A stretch of DNA of 64,000 nucleotides from Bradyrhizobium sp. WSM471 (GCF_000244915.1 NZ_CM001442.1:1488001-1552000); one strand, 5' to 3'. Positions 47,937 to 56,644 are shown, counted from the stretch's first letter. Translations and numbers: made by a program. The notes: a model not told the origin generated them from the sequence alone.

Positions 47937-49382
47937 TCAAGTCGCTAAGGCATGCCACGCGATCACTTTGCCCAGGGCTCGAACCGAGACCGCCGTACCT
48001 TGCAAAATCGCTCGACCGGCGAACATGGGCGGGCCTCTATTAATCTCTCTGTCGCGATAGGGTCCGGTCATTTGGGAGACTGGCATAACAATAACTTCCG
48101 GATACTGCGCCATTAGCTGACTAAGAGCGAGGCCAACCGGAGACTCGTCTTCGATGCTCATCGGCAGGTCCTTGCCCCAAATCAGGATGTCGAACTCACC
48201 GCTCTGTCCGAGCAGCCGCATGCAACGGATCAGGATTTCAGTGTCAAAAGCACTCTGAGCACTCAGATCCAGCGGATTGAAGCAGTTCGCAAATCTCGGA
48301 AGAACCTCTGCCAGTTGCATGCGCAATTGGTCGGAGAATGAAGCGAGTTTCAAGCTGCGCGTCGACAAGATCAGGTCGGCCATGATATTGCCCATTCCAC
48401 CTGAAAAACTTGCAAATGCTACGCGATTGCCACGCGGCCTGCGGCACGCGTTGAATGCCACGACGGTTTCGACCAAGTCCTCGGCGGAATCAACCGTGAT
48501 CACGCCTAGGTCGTCCAACAAACGGATGTCACGTTCGTAGGTGTTCGCGGCCTCTGTTGCCGTATGTCGGTTTATTCCCTTTCGCACCTCGGGATGAGCG
48601 CCGACGCGCAACATAATGACGGGCTTTCCTTGTTGCCTTGCGCGCGTGCAGGCAATGGCGAAGTTTTCTGGATCCTTAATGCCCTCGCAGTAGCTAACGA
48701 TAATTTTGGTTTGCACATCGTCAGCGAAAAAATCGATTAGTTCGGCTGTCGTGACGCTGACTTCGTTACCAGTGGTCGCGATCTTGCTGATCCCAATACC
48801 CCTTCCCATTAGCGGATGCATCATCGTGATCATCTGTCCGCTTTGAAAGACACCACTAACGGCTCCTGGCACGATTTCGGGTGTCTTACTGTCTCCTACG
48901 GCAATTATCGGCCGATGCAGATTGATCACTCCTAGAGTATTGGGACCGATGACGACTGGTGTCGTCGAGTCACTTGCCCAGCGCTGAATTTGCTGCTGCC
49001 TTGTGCGGCCTTCCTCAGAGCCGAGTTCCGCGAATCCGCTCGAGATGATTTGTGCGACACCGACAAATTGTTGCTTGCATTCTTCCAGCACAGCAAGAAT
49101 GTTCTCGGCCCGAACACATAGCACGGCAAGGTCGATGTGGAAGGGAACATTTGAGATGGAGCTGTAGCAGTCCACGTCGTCAACCATTGCGTAGTTCGGG
49201 TTAACGGCAGCAATGTTTCCAGCAAAGCCGGAAGACACAATACTGTTAAGAATATTTTTCGCGAGGCTCGGTTTCGGTGAGGCACCGATCACGGCAACTC
49301 CGTCCGGTTCGAAGAGGGATCGAAGATTACGTTTAACATTGGTCGTCTCGTGCTTGTCAGACTCCTGCGCGTGTGAATACAT
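47937..49382 (-). CDS. NDP-forming acyl-CoA synthetase, alpha-type (CoA-binding) subunit
   Basis: A 481-aa protein with the CoA-binding Rossmann domain and succinyl-CoA-ligase-like domains of NDP-forming acyl-CoA synthetases. Seen: LFEPDGVAVIGASPKPSLAK (residues 23-42), AAVNPNYAMVDDVDCYSSIS, GPNTLGVINLHRP, QSGQMITMMHP and TTGNEVSVTTAELIDFFADD. The phospho-acceptor His is in INRHTATEA (His273). There is no ATP-grasp domain, so a separate beta subunit is needed and none is encoded in the window. It may activate a carboxylic acid as its CoA thioester. The ATG at 49382 follows AGGAGAG, behind a full nif-type promoter. Confidence 0.85.
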   Translation of the reverse strand: MYSHAQESDKHETTNVKRNLRSLFEPDGVAVIGASPKPSLAKNILNSIVSSGFAGNIAAVNPNYAMVDDVDCYSSISNVPFHIDLAVLCVRAENILAVLEECKQQFVGVAQIISSGFAELGSEEGRTRQQQIQRWASDSTTPVVIGPNTLGVINLHRPIIAVGDSKTPEIVPGAVSGVFQSGQMITMMHPLMGRGIGISKIATTGNEVSVTTAELIDFFADDVQTKIIVSYCEGIKDPENFAIACTRARQQGKPVIMLRVGAHPEVRKGINRHTATEAANTYERDIRLLDDLGVITVDSAEDLVETVVAFNACRRPRGNRVAFASFSGGMGNIMADLILSTRSLKLASFSDQLRMQLAEVLPRFANCFNPLDLSAQSAFDTEILIRCMRLLGQSGEFDILIWGKDLPMSIEDESPVGLALSQLMAQYPEVIVMPVSQMTGPYRDREINRGPPMFAGRAILQGTAVSVRALGKVIAWHALAT

Positions 49383-49420
49383 CCCGCTCTCCTGTCACTG
49401 CATGTTTCCGCATTTCACAT

Positions 49421-49436
49421 GGCAACTAATGTGCCA
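49421..49436 (-). promoter_or_regulatory. sigma-54 (-24/-12) promoter
   Basis: On the minus strand TGGCAC-ATTAG-TTGCC matches the RpoN consensus except for the variable last base. The start codon at 49382 is 38 bp downstream of the -12 half, giving a leader of about 27 nt. Confidence 0.75.
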
Positions 49437-49522
49437 ACGGAGCTATTAAGCTTCTGAGCCGTTTTTTTGAGAGAGGTTCGCGCCACAGGGGTGCCGATTC
49501 TGCCCTACAGCCGCCCCATCCC

Positions 49523-49538
49523 TGTCAGAAGGTAGACA
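49523..49538 (-). promoter_or_regulatory. NifA upstream activator site
   Basis: TGT-CAGAAGGTAG-ACA (plus-strand reading; the motif is palindromic) is a perfect TGT-N10-ACA. It lies 86 bp upstream of the -24 element of the acyl-CoA synthetase promoter, close to the 92 bp seen at the condensation-domain promoter. Confidence 0.65.
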
Positions 49539-49720
49539 ACGACCAGCGCCAAGTTGCGCGCGATAACGACAAATGCCGCGGCGATGCCTCAGCCGCGCTG
49601 GACAGCATTCTCACTCTCATTGAAGCTTGCAGGAGATCCGCTCAACTTGGTCTGCGAGACAGCTAGATTCTTGATCTATCCTCCGGCAGGGAAATACCTT
49701 CAAGGCTCGGTGGTGGCAGA

Positions 49721-50256
49721 TTAGAGTGTTTCGACCGTCCTGGCTTCGACTTTGCGCAAGCGCGATTTGAATTTAAGCAGATTGTAATCGGGCGAGCAGG
49801 GCGTCGACAGCAGGACGCTGGCGCCGCGGACCTCAATGGCGATCCGGACGGTGGCACTTTTGCGTGCCGTCAGATTGTTCAACACCATGATTCGCCCGCA
49901 GTGAGGGGGTACCAATACCTGTCCGACATAGCGACTAGGGCCAAGGCCGTTCATAGGTCCGACGCGATGCGGTAACGGTAGTGCAGCGTACACCAGCGGA
50001 GAAGGTCGTGGTCAGCCAATGACCATGCGGGACTGGGGCGTGGCGACGTCGGACCGCGTTTCGGCGGCAGTAAAGCCGCGCTTGTGCCGGTCTCGTCGAT
50101 AAAGCCCAGCTTGTCGGAATCAAGCCGCGGCGGGAGTTCGCGCCGATTCTGGCCCGCCGCCGCAACGTCGGCCTTATGCCGCTCGGCTGTGAGCGCCTTT
50201 TTTTGAACGTTACGCCTCATCGCGGCCGAGCAAGCGCCTAATCGAGCTCGGTTCAA
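49721..50256 (-). pseudogene. IS630-family transposase remnant
   Basis: Minus strand: QKKALTAERHKADVAAAGQN, DSDKLGFIDETGTSAALLPP, HGHWLTTTFSAGVRCT, LGPSRYVGQVLVPPHCGRIM, VLNNLTARKSATVRIAIEVR and the truncated end STPCSPDYNLLKFKSRLRKV. Catalytic FIDETG is present, but Asn replaces Asp in VLDNL and frames change twice. The N-terminal HTH is missing. Confidence 0.7.
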
Positions 50257-51091
50257 ACGAGCTCAAATCCCGATTTGAGCATCTCGGCGATCTCAATCAA
50301 GGTCATGTACGACTTGCGTCGATCACACTCATAAGGACATCATGAGTTCCAGATGCACTGCGAGCGATCTTCGCCGCCCTGTCGCTTGAGCTTTGTCGCG
50401 CCACTGTCGCGCCATTCCGGACAAAGCGCGTGATGCCCATGCGGACTCTCTCGCGGTTCAAAGGCGCCGTTGAGAACCCCCACAAGGCGATTTCGCCATC
50501 GCACCCGCAAGACCCTGAGATGGGTCTCTCACGAGCTTGCAGAAAAGCCTTGTCCCAGAGGTCCACCCGATCATACGCATAGGGATCGGCAAACCCGTTG
50601 CCGAAGCCTGGCAAGTTGCGGCCGGCTGCCTGCGCCAGTAACTTCGGAAGTCGCACCGGATTGTAGGCGCTGGCAGCGCGGACAAAGGCCATTCGACGCG
50701 GCTAGGACCACGGCATCGGGTCGCCTCTCTTGTCGCGCGACCGTCTTGATCAAGCCAAATGCCTGCTCGAGCGCTTGGGGATGCGCTTACTTTGGGATAG
50801 CTATCGTGGCGGGTCGTTCGTCCCCTCTCGCAGAGCTGCGCTCGATGGCATCATCGCCGACCTTCTCGGAGCCAATGGATCACCGCAGCGGCCTCTCTGG
50901 AGAGCGGCTCTTCAATAGCTGCTAAAGACGCTTTTGTGGGGATAGTATGCAGGATCAGCAGGTATGCTGTTAGCTCTTCGATAGGTGAAGTCGGAAAGTT
51001 GCACATAAATCGGCAGTGCGGAGATTCCTCTCTCGCGACAACAGCGGACGTCATTCGCCCCACGGCAGCGCATGTGCGACCCTAATGCAAA
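50257..51091. other. unassigned region with one long minus-strand frame
   Basis: A minus-strand frame at 50303-50692 reads as a fairly protein-like stretch (YNPVRLPKLLAQAAGRNLPG, GFADPYAYDRVDLWDKAFLQ) with no start codon support and no family. A plus-strand frame at 50730-50918 (DRLDQAKCLLERLGMRLLWD) is equally unassigned. The rest has nothing recognisable. Confidence 0.25.
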
Positions 51092-51610
51092 TCAGAAGCG
51101 ACGGCGGCGATCAGCTACGGTAATAAGCTTTTCAAAGATCAAAATGTCGGAATACTTCCCGCCATTCGAGAAGATCTCTGGAAAGCAGCCGGCGCGTGAG
51201 AACGCATGTTTCTCTATGAAGGAAACAACGTCGGGCGTATCTTCAAACGTCATTGCCAAAACGCAGTGCAGATCAAGGATTTTTGCTCGATTTAAAAGAG
51301 TACGGACAAGCGCGCAGCCGACCCCCTTACGACGAGCGGAATGCTGAACATAGATCGACATCTCGGCTGTATGCCTAACGTCTTCCCTGACGCGATACGG
51401 CGTGAATGCCGCCCAACCAACCACGGCGCCATTACTTGCGCAAGTATACGCCTCAACTCCTAAATGGGATTCGGTTATGAATTCCTCCATTTCCTTGACG
51501 CTCCAGGGACGCATTCCTTGCGTTGATTCCCTTGCGCGACATGCTGCGTTGTAGATCTCTGTCACGCTTGGAAGGTCACCTGCTCGTAACCGGCGCACTT
51601 GGTACGACAT
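51092..51610 (-). CDS. GNAT N-acetyltransferase (PAT/Bar-like)
   Basis: A 172-aa GNAT protein of the phosphinothricin-acetyltransferase-like branch, which transfers acetyl from acetyl-CoA to a small-molecule amine. Start MSYQVRRLRAGDLPSVTEIY is typical, as are VVGWAAFTPYR (beta4) and the acetyl-CoA loop AEMSIYVQHSARRKGVGCAL. IEKHAFSRAGCFPEIFSNGG is the usual C-terminal beta strand region. GAGGACC precedes the ATG at 51610. It is divergent from the second GNAT gene. Nearby NifA-type promoters make it a candidate tailoring or self-protection enzyme. A GNAT-like NifA-regulated gene, nrgA, is known from Bradyrhizobium japonicum, but I cannot prove identity. Confidence 0.85.
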   Translation of the reverse strand: MSYQVRRLRAGDLPSVTEIYNAACRARESTQGMRPWSVKEMEEFITESHLGVEAYTCASNGAVVGWAAFTPYRVREDVRHTAEMSIYVQHSARRKGVGCALVRTLLNRAKILDLHCVLAMTFEDTPDVVSFIEKHAFSRAGCFPEIFSNGGKYSDILIFEKLITVADRRRRF

Positions 51611-51877
51611 CAGAGGTCCTCCAGTCTCATTACGCTGTATGGATAGTTATCTGAGTGCCGGTCTGCGAGCAACGCGGCAACCTACGAGATTCCGTAGCTT
51701 GTGCGGACACATGCGATTGTGGCTTGTTCCGCGTTTGAGCACACAGGCGAGTCTTCGCATGTAAACGACTGTTTTGATGCAGAGGACGAGAAAAGCAGCG
51801 GCGTCTGGACTCTTGGAGCGCATGGCACGTTGCGACGCCCAGGACGCACGCACAGACAAGAACGGACGGTCAGGCGA

Positions 51878-52366
51878 ATGTTCCGACGCGCTACTTTTGC
51901 TGATGCCCACGATATCGCAAGGATCTACAATCAGGCGATCAAGCCGGGCATCTTTGCTATAAATCCAATCGCTCCAGACACTCACAACGAAAGGATCATC
52001 TGGCTGAAGGAACATCAAGATCCCTATCCAGTGTTCGTCTATGAGAACGAAAATCATAGAGTGATTGGCTGGTGCTCCTTGAGTAGATTTTCTCTGCGCC
52101 CCGAATATACAGGCGTCGCCGAGATATCCCGCTACATTGATGAGAATCATCGAGGGAAAGGACTCGGCGGACTGATGCTTGCACATTTGATTGAAACGGC
52201 TGCCAATGTGGGACTGCGACTACTAGTCTCAAACGCATATGAAAGGAATATCGGAAGTATAAAAAGTATTGCTCCTGTCTTTCAGCGCGTCGCAGTGTTA
52301 CATGAAGTGGCACGCGTGCACGGTGAATGGCAGAACGTTGCATGGTTCTGGAATAAATTACGTTGA
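51878..52366 (+). CDS. GNAT N-acetyltransferase (PAT/Bar-like)
   Basis: A 162-aa GNAT protein. The ATG at 51878 gives the family start MFRRATFADAHDIARIYNQA; the open frame extends to 51701 but that part (SHVNDCFDAEDEKSS) does not resemble the family. VIGWCSLSRFSLRPEYTGVA and the acetyl-CoA-binding EISRYIDENHRGKGLGGLML are canonical, followed by GLRLLVSNAYERNIGSIKSI. In these proteins the residues after that normally read HExLGF; here they differ (RVAVLHEVARVHGEW). Diverges from the GNAT gene at 51092-51610; the two are related but clearly not recent duplicates. Confidence 0.85.
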   Translation: MFRRATFADAHDIARIYNQAIKPGIFAINPIAPDTHNERIIWLKEHQDPYPVFVYENENHRVIGWCSLSRFSLRPEYTGVAEISRYIDENHRGKGLGGLMLAHLIETAANVGLRLLVSNAYERNIGSIKSIAPVFQRVAVLHEVARVHGEWQNVAWFWNKLR

Positions 52367-52603
52367 GCCCTGATCTGCAAAGGGCCTGCGGAAATTTGAC
52401 GTCAGATTGCGGCGTGGATAGCGCAGCTCAAGCTTGAGTTCCGGAGAGTTTCGACCTGTCAGCGCTATCGATAAGAGATCGTTGGACACCAGAGAGCTGA
52501 AGCTGCGAAGCGGCTCCGAAGGATTGGCGCGCCGATGGACATGATCGATCACCTGTGACCGATACACGTTATGCAGAAGGAAGTGCGGATCGAAGTACTC
52601 CAT
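52358..52603 (-). CDS. hypothetical protein, about 81 aa
   Basis: From ATG 52603 (minus): MEYFDPHFLLHNVYRSQVID, HVHRRANPSEPLRSFSSLVS, then DLLSIALTGRNSPELKLELR. It overlaps the 3' end of the second GNAT gene tail to tail by 9 bp. Composition is protein-like, but the ribosome-binding site is poor and the IS256 remnant begins within its upstream part. Possibly a C-terminal remnant. No family. Confidence 0.3.
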   Translation of the reverse strand: MEYFDPHFLLHNVYRSQVIDHVHRRANPSEPLRSFSSLVSNDLLSIALTGRNSPELKLELRYPRRNLTSNFRRPFADQGST

Positions 52604-52629
52604 TTCGGGACCGCACGGCTTTGTCACTG

Positions 52630-53340
52630 CCTTGGCCTCTCTCACGGCCAGCTATCGCGGCGCGAGGTGTCGACCGGTATCGTCCGGTCGCCGTCTACCG
52701 GTCGCGTGCACGCAATCGCCAGGCCGCCGCATCGGTTTTCGCCGCCGATTCTGCCGTCCTAAATGCGCCGCTCGAGGTAATGCTGCCGGGTTGTCGGCCT
52801 CCGGCATCGGCGGCCTGAGGAACGGCTGGCTCGACGAGTTATGCCGCCTGGCAGAAGCGCGATGCGTTGGCCAAGCGTTACGTCTATACGGCTATATTTG
52901 GGTTGATGGCTTCCATCTCAAAGCTCGCCTGGAAGATGAAAAGCAATGCAGCTCGTGCTGATCGGCTACGCCGGCGACCGCAAGAAACAGGTCGGCTTCA
53001 CCGGTGGTGCCCCGGAGAACGCGCTCCATTGGCGCGATCTGCTGCTCGATATGAAGCGGCGCGGGCTCGAGGTGGTCCCGCAGCTCGTCATCGCCGATGG
53101 CGCACTCGGGTTCTGGAAGGCGGCCGGTGAGGTCTGGCTGCAAACGCGCGAGCAGCGCTGCTGGGTGCACAAAACCGCCAACGTTCTTGCCAACCTGCCG
53201 AAGAGCCACCACCCGAGGCAAACGAATGAACGCGTGTTGCATTAGATCCGGATGCCAAAGCCGAGCGGCGTTCGTCGCGTTCATCGAGAGCTACACGCTG
53301 AATAAGAGAAGGCGACGTCGGAAAACGTTGCCGAAATGAA
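52630..53340 (+). pseudogene. IS256-family transposase remnant
   Basis: Plus strand, several frames: GVSTGIVRSPSTG, GIGGLRNGWLDE, KRDALAKRYVYTAIFGLMAS/YIWVDGFHLKARLEDEKQCS, MQLVLIGYAGDRKKQVGFTG, ENALHWRDLLLDMKRRGLEV, LVIADGALGFWKAAGEVWLQ and WVHKTANVLANLPKSHHPRQ. The order is that of an IS256 transposase from its central region; the C-terminal third is missing and the sequence joins another IS256 end at 53345. Confidence 0.75.
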
Positions 53341-53354
53341 TGTTAGGCGGCCGT

Positions 53355-54335
53355 CGTGAGGTGGATAAGGGGTTTGATCGTCATGCGATCGTGGTGAGCT
53401 TGAAGGGCCGCACGCAGAACTGACAATTGCTTATGTGCCGTCAATCGCCGGAAGCCCTTCGTTGGCCTCGATCATGCCAGCTGCGATCCATCGCAAGGCC
53501 ATACCGGCATCCGCCAGCGTTTGACGTTGCGCGTGACGCGGCGAAATGGTGGCCAGTCGAGGCCTTCGAGGATGCTGGCCGCTACGCCGGGCCAATGCTG
53601 GTCGAGTCGACGTGCGAGATTGCGGATAAAGTCTTCAGCCTTGTCGGCGTCATCGAGCTCCCAGGCGTGCCCGACCGGTGGCCGCATGATGCTCTTTCGG
53701 CAGGCGTTCCATGATGTTGCGCGCCTTGTGGATCTTGCAGCGCTGGATCGCAGCGACCGAAACCGAAGGCGCGGCGGATCGCCTTCGACAAGGCTTTCGC
53801 GCAATCGGCTATGTCTTGGGACGTTGGGTCATGGCCGCGCGAGATCAGGTTGTCCAGCAGTGCCTGAACCGTTGCGGCATCTCGGTTTCCCCTTCCAGAG
53901 CCAGCGGATGCTTGTTGCCTTCGGCGTCAACCCCGATCGCGGCTACCAGCATGAGATCGTCGCCGAGATACAGCCCGTCGATTTCGACCACCAGAGGGGC
54001 GAGCGCGGACAAATCGGCAGCCATGACGTCGGCCAGCCGCCCGGCCGATAGCGCCACGAACCTCGGCGAGGCCGCCGACTTCGCAACCTCCGATCCGGGC
54101 GGTGCCGGCACGTCACCTTCGGGCTGCCGGACAGCGCGGCCGAACCGGCGCGCGCGGCCGTTTCCCAGCTCGGGATCGTGACCTCGCGGCCGTCCACGCC
54201 CCGGGCCCGCGGGCGCTCGAGCTCGATCTTGCCGCCGCCGCCCCGTTCCCGCGTCGGCGCCAAACGGTGCGCCCCCACGCCGCGTCACGACCGTGGCGCG
54301 GCCCGGAGGCTGCCGTGACATCCACCTCCATCATC
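53355..54335 (-). pseudogene. IS256-family transposase, second type, decayed
   Basis: Minus strand pieces from 54330: the middle domain SAGRLADVMAADLSALAPLV and VEIDGLYLGDDLMLVAAIGV, DAEGNKHPLALEGETEMPQR, then AIRRAFGFGRCDPALQDPQG, HAWELDDADKAEDFIRNLAR, LDQHWPGVAASILEGLDWP and RVTRNVKRWRMP. The end LKAHKQLSVLRAALQAHHD-type sequence lies near 53380. Direction is opposite to the IS256 remnant at 52630; the two 3' ends meet. Confidence 0.75.
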
Positions 54336-54794
54336 GTGCCGATCGCTCAGGCCCGGCGTGATATTTATCGTCATGGCGTTGCTCTCCTTCGTGGAATCAG
54401 CACCCAGAGCCTATTGGCTCAAGGTGGGCAACGCCGGCCTCTTGAGAAATTCAACAGAACCCGGGACATCGCCAAATGAAGCTACCGCTCCGTATGGCAG
54501 CCTAAGCCCGGCAGAGCTACGCAGCTATTGGGCGGTGCGCTCGCAATGAGAAGCGGAATAGCGCAGCCGCCCTGCGACCGTCCATTCCACCATGAACCAC
54601 CCCGGTTCGACCCGCACCTAATCGTCGACAACTATTCATGCGACGTCTGCCACAAGGGCGTCGTCTCAAGGCGTATGCCCGCTTCCAGTTGCACCACGCG
54701 CGTAGCCGAGCTCAAGAGCGCTCTTATGGATACCTGGAGAACTACAATCCGCAGGCGCAATCCTCGAAAATAGTCGCCCGCTAGGGAATGAGCA
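54336..54794. other. IS debris
   Basis: Contains CGTATGGCAGCCTAAGCCCG near 54492, almost the same as the IS3 end at 40276-40300, and a weak IS630-like stretch (HLIVDNYS) near 54625. No gene survives. Confidence 0.35.
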
Positions 54795-55523
54795 TTACAA
54801 CGGGGACACCAAGCCTCCTCTCGATATCATCTTTGGAGCTCCAATATTATATCGGCTCATTAGGAGATTCGCATTGGTGACGGCATCATACACCGGCAGC
54901 TGCATCTGCTCGCGCAGATGTTGCGTCACTATTGGAAAACCTGCGCACTCAAATAAGATGACCTCGACGTCATGATATCGCCTACACATAAGTGCGATTG
55001 CGGCCTGCAGATCATAGGATACCTGCAGAGTCGTGTAGTTATTTTCGGGCCCCGACATGGCTTTCCATGTCTCGGAATGTTCGATGCCGCCGATTGCTAT
55101 TCGATCGTATGACTCAACACCGGCGCATTTTAGCAGATCGAACGTCAATGCTCTTGAGTCGAATGTCAATATGCCGACACGTCCCTTCACAGTCGCCATG
55201 AGATAGGGCAGGAGCAGCAAGCAGGAGGTCGAAACTGGCACTGGTACGGCCTGCATCATTGCGTTCTGATACTTGATCGTGAAACCGCAATTGCTCGTGA
55301 TCGCGACTGCTCCATCACCCACCAACTCTTTTGCTGCCCCTATGAACGCCTCTTTCAATGTGTCGTCCTCACCACCAAAAACCACGTTCCTGGTCCAAGC
55401 ACCTGGAACCTGCCGATAAATTGTGGGAAATGGAAAAGTATTAGGATTGCTGAGCGACCCGGCCATCGTCTGTGGCGTATTCTGTAGCTGCAGTATACCA
55501 AGTGCGCCGCTGGTATGGGTCAT
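54795..55523 (-). CDS. Asp/Glu racemase-superfamily protein
   Basis: A 242-aa protein of the aspartate/glutamate racemase superfamily (also maleate isomerase and hydantoin racemase). Two catalytic cysteines are in place: ITSNCGF (Cys79) and VILFECAGFP (Cys193). Start MTHTSGALGILQLQNTPQTM; I prefer ATG 55523 (GGGAG 11 bp upstream) over the TTG at 55553. It would racemise an amino acid or isomerise a diacid without cofactor. Last gene of a minus-strand group with a SET-domain gene and small ORFs. The partner substrate is unknown. Intact. Confidence 0.8.
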   Translation of the reverse strand: MTHTSGALGILQLQNTPQTMAGSLSNPNTFPFPTIYRQVPGAWTRNVVFGGEDDTLKEAFIGAAKELVGDGAVAITSNCGFTIKYQNAMMQAVPVPVSTSCLLLLPYLMATVKGRVGILTFDSRALTFDLLKCAGVESYDRIAIGGIEHSETWKAMSGPENNYTTLQVSYDLQAAIALMCRRYHDVEVILFECAGFPIVTQHLREQMQLPVYDAVTNANLLMSRYNIGAPKMISRGGLVSPL

Positions 55524-55554
55524 TTCAAATCCGGCTCCCGCAAAAAATCCCAAC

Positions 55555-55668
55555 TCATTCTAGCTCCGGCCTGCGACCAAGATCGCAGCGCCACACCAGT
55601 TCTGGCGCGTCATCCGCCAGCTGGAGATCTTGCTCCAAATTCTCTTGCGGCGCCGCTGAGACGTTCAT
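55555..55668 (-). CDS. small ORF, 37 aa (possibly longer)
   Basis: ATG 55668 starts MNVSAAPQENLEQDLQLADD, then APELVWRCDLGRRPELE and a TGA 32 bp before the racemase start. The frame is open upstream to ATG 55767 inside the SET gene (segment TVSTDWTPAWIAVREEPYIP), which would give 70 aa. Neither start has a clear ribosome-binding site. An acidic leader with one Cys is suggestive of a peptide, but this is speculation. Confidence 0.3.
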   Translation of the reverse strand: MNVSAAPQENLEQDLQLADDAPELVWRCDLGRRPELE

Positions 55669-55744
55669 TTCGTTCCGAGGGATGTAAGGTTCTTCGCGGA
55701 CAGCTATCCATGCCGGGGTCCAATCAGTCGATACTGTCCAGTAC

Positions 55745-56191
55745 TTAGTCGACGAATCTAGTAGCATGCGGATAATCGGACACATTCGCATACCGATGCG
55801 TTATTTCGTCATCTACTGCTATGTCGTCTATCGCCACAATGCTCGCCCACACTCCAGACGCTGTATCGGCCCACAGTATTTGTGCATTCGGGCTGGATGA
55901 GTGATTTACTATCGAGATTAATCCGAAAACAACGTAGCCTGCCAGCGGGTCACATTTGACTTCTCGATCAGGCCGAACGAAGTAGTACTCGAAGAGGCCT
56001 GTGCGATTTAGGAGCTGGGCTTGAGCATGATCAAATCCCCACGTTGGAGCTCGCTCAATTACATCTCCGATCTTGAACGGAATATTTGCAAATACACCGC
56101 GGCCCTTTCGTGGTGCAGTTTTGACATACACAGTACCGCTGCGGTCAAAGACGCTCTCCGCCATCATGTCGTTCTTTTCAGTGCCGGGCAT
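55745..56191 (-). CDS. SET-domain protein (putative protein-lysine methyltransferase)
   Basis: A 148-aa protein that is essentially one SET domain, a SAM-dependent lysine methyltransferase fold. Visible motifs: GRGVFANIPFKIGDVIERAP near residues 30-49, VNHSSSPNAQ (the NHxxxPN SAM/substrate motif) near residue 95-104, and VDDEITHRYANVSD, where the GEELTxDY motif is normally found; its final Asp-Tyr reads Arg-Tyr. AGAGGCGG precedes ATG 56191. It sits 10 bp after the 74-aa ORF in a tightly packed minus-strand group. The target is unknown, perhaps a peptide or protein encoded beside it. Confidence 0.75.
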   Translation of the reverse strand: MPGTEKNDMMAESVFDRSGTVYVKTAPRKGRGVFANIPFKIGDVIERAPTWGFDHAQAQLLNRTGLFEYYFVRPDREVKCDPLAGYVVFGLISIVNHSSSPNAQILWADTASGVWASIVAIDDIAVDDEITHRYANVSDYPHATRFVD

Positions 56192-56201
56192 TAAGCCGCC
56201 T

Positions 56202-56426
56202 CTATTGTTTCACCATTCCTGGAGTACCCATTGATGGTCTGGCGTTCGCAAGCGGAGTTGGCTCTGGAATACTGACCTCAAACGAGCCGAGCGCGCGGGG
56301 TGCCAGGTACCCGACATTGCGTTGGCCCTTGTCTCCGCCAAGAATCGTGGGTACGGAACGCGACCCGCACATTGCTGGATGAACGAGCGGACGCATCTTC
56401 TCCATTGCGAAATTCGAAACGTTCAT
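56202..56426 (-). CDS. small hypothetical protein, 74 aa
   Basis: ATG 56426 overlaps the stop of the preceding ORF (ATGA). Sequence begins MNVSNFAMEKMRPLVHPAMC and continues GSRSVPTILGGDKGQRNVGY, ending Pro-rich PEPTPLANARPSMGTPGMVK. GGAGGC lies 6 bp before the ATG. The tight coupling with its neighbours supports it being expressed. No family recognised; like the 37-aa ORF it begins MNVS and has a Cys in its first half. Confidence 0.5.
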   Translation of the reverse strand: MNVSNFAMEKMRPLVHPAMCGSRSVPTILGGDKGQRNVGYLAPRALGSFEVSIPEPTPLANARPSMGTPGMVKQ

Positions 56427-56626
56427 TCAGTTGCCTCCACTCTCAACAAGAGCATATAGCTGATTCCAGGCGCTTGATAACCACCTACGTAGATGGGCTG
56501 CCAAGATGCGTAGGCAACCTTAGCTGCGGATGACAAAAGTTGAGAAGCCAGATAGAGCAGCCGACCCGCTTCGTTGAGCCGATGCAGATGTGGTCCTCCC
56601 CGCAGCGAGTTCACCAACCACGCCAT
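56423..56626 (-). CDS. hypothetical protein, 67 aa, probably N-truncated
   Basis: ATG 56626 starts MAWLVNSLRGGPHLHRLNEA followed by GRLLYLASQLLSSAAKVAYA and ends GISYMLLLRVEATE, overlapping the next ORF by 4 bp. Sequence just upstream (56645-56835) belongs to an IS3 remnant, so the first codons or the promoter of this operon may have been removed. No family recognised. Confidence 0.4.
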   Translation of the reverse strand: MAWLVNSLRGGPHLHRLNEAGRLLYLASQLLSSAAKVAYASWQPIYVGGYQAPGISYMLLLRVEATE

Positions 56627-56644
56627 CCTGACTTGGGCGACCAG

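Noticed and set aside
51647..52186. 179-codon minus-strand frame opposite the second GNAT
   Set aside because: Antisense of a well-supported GNAT gene.
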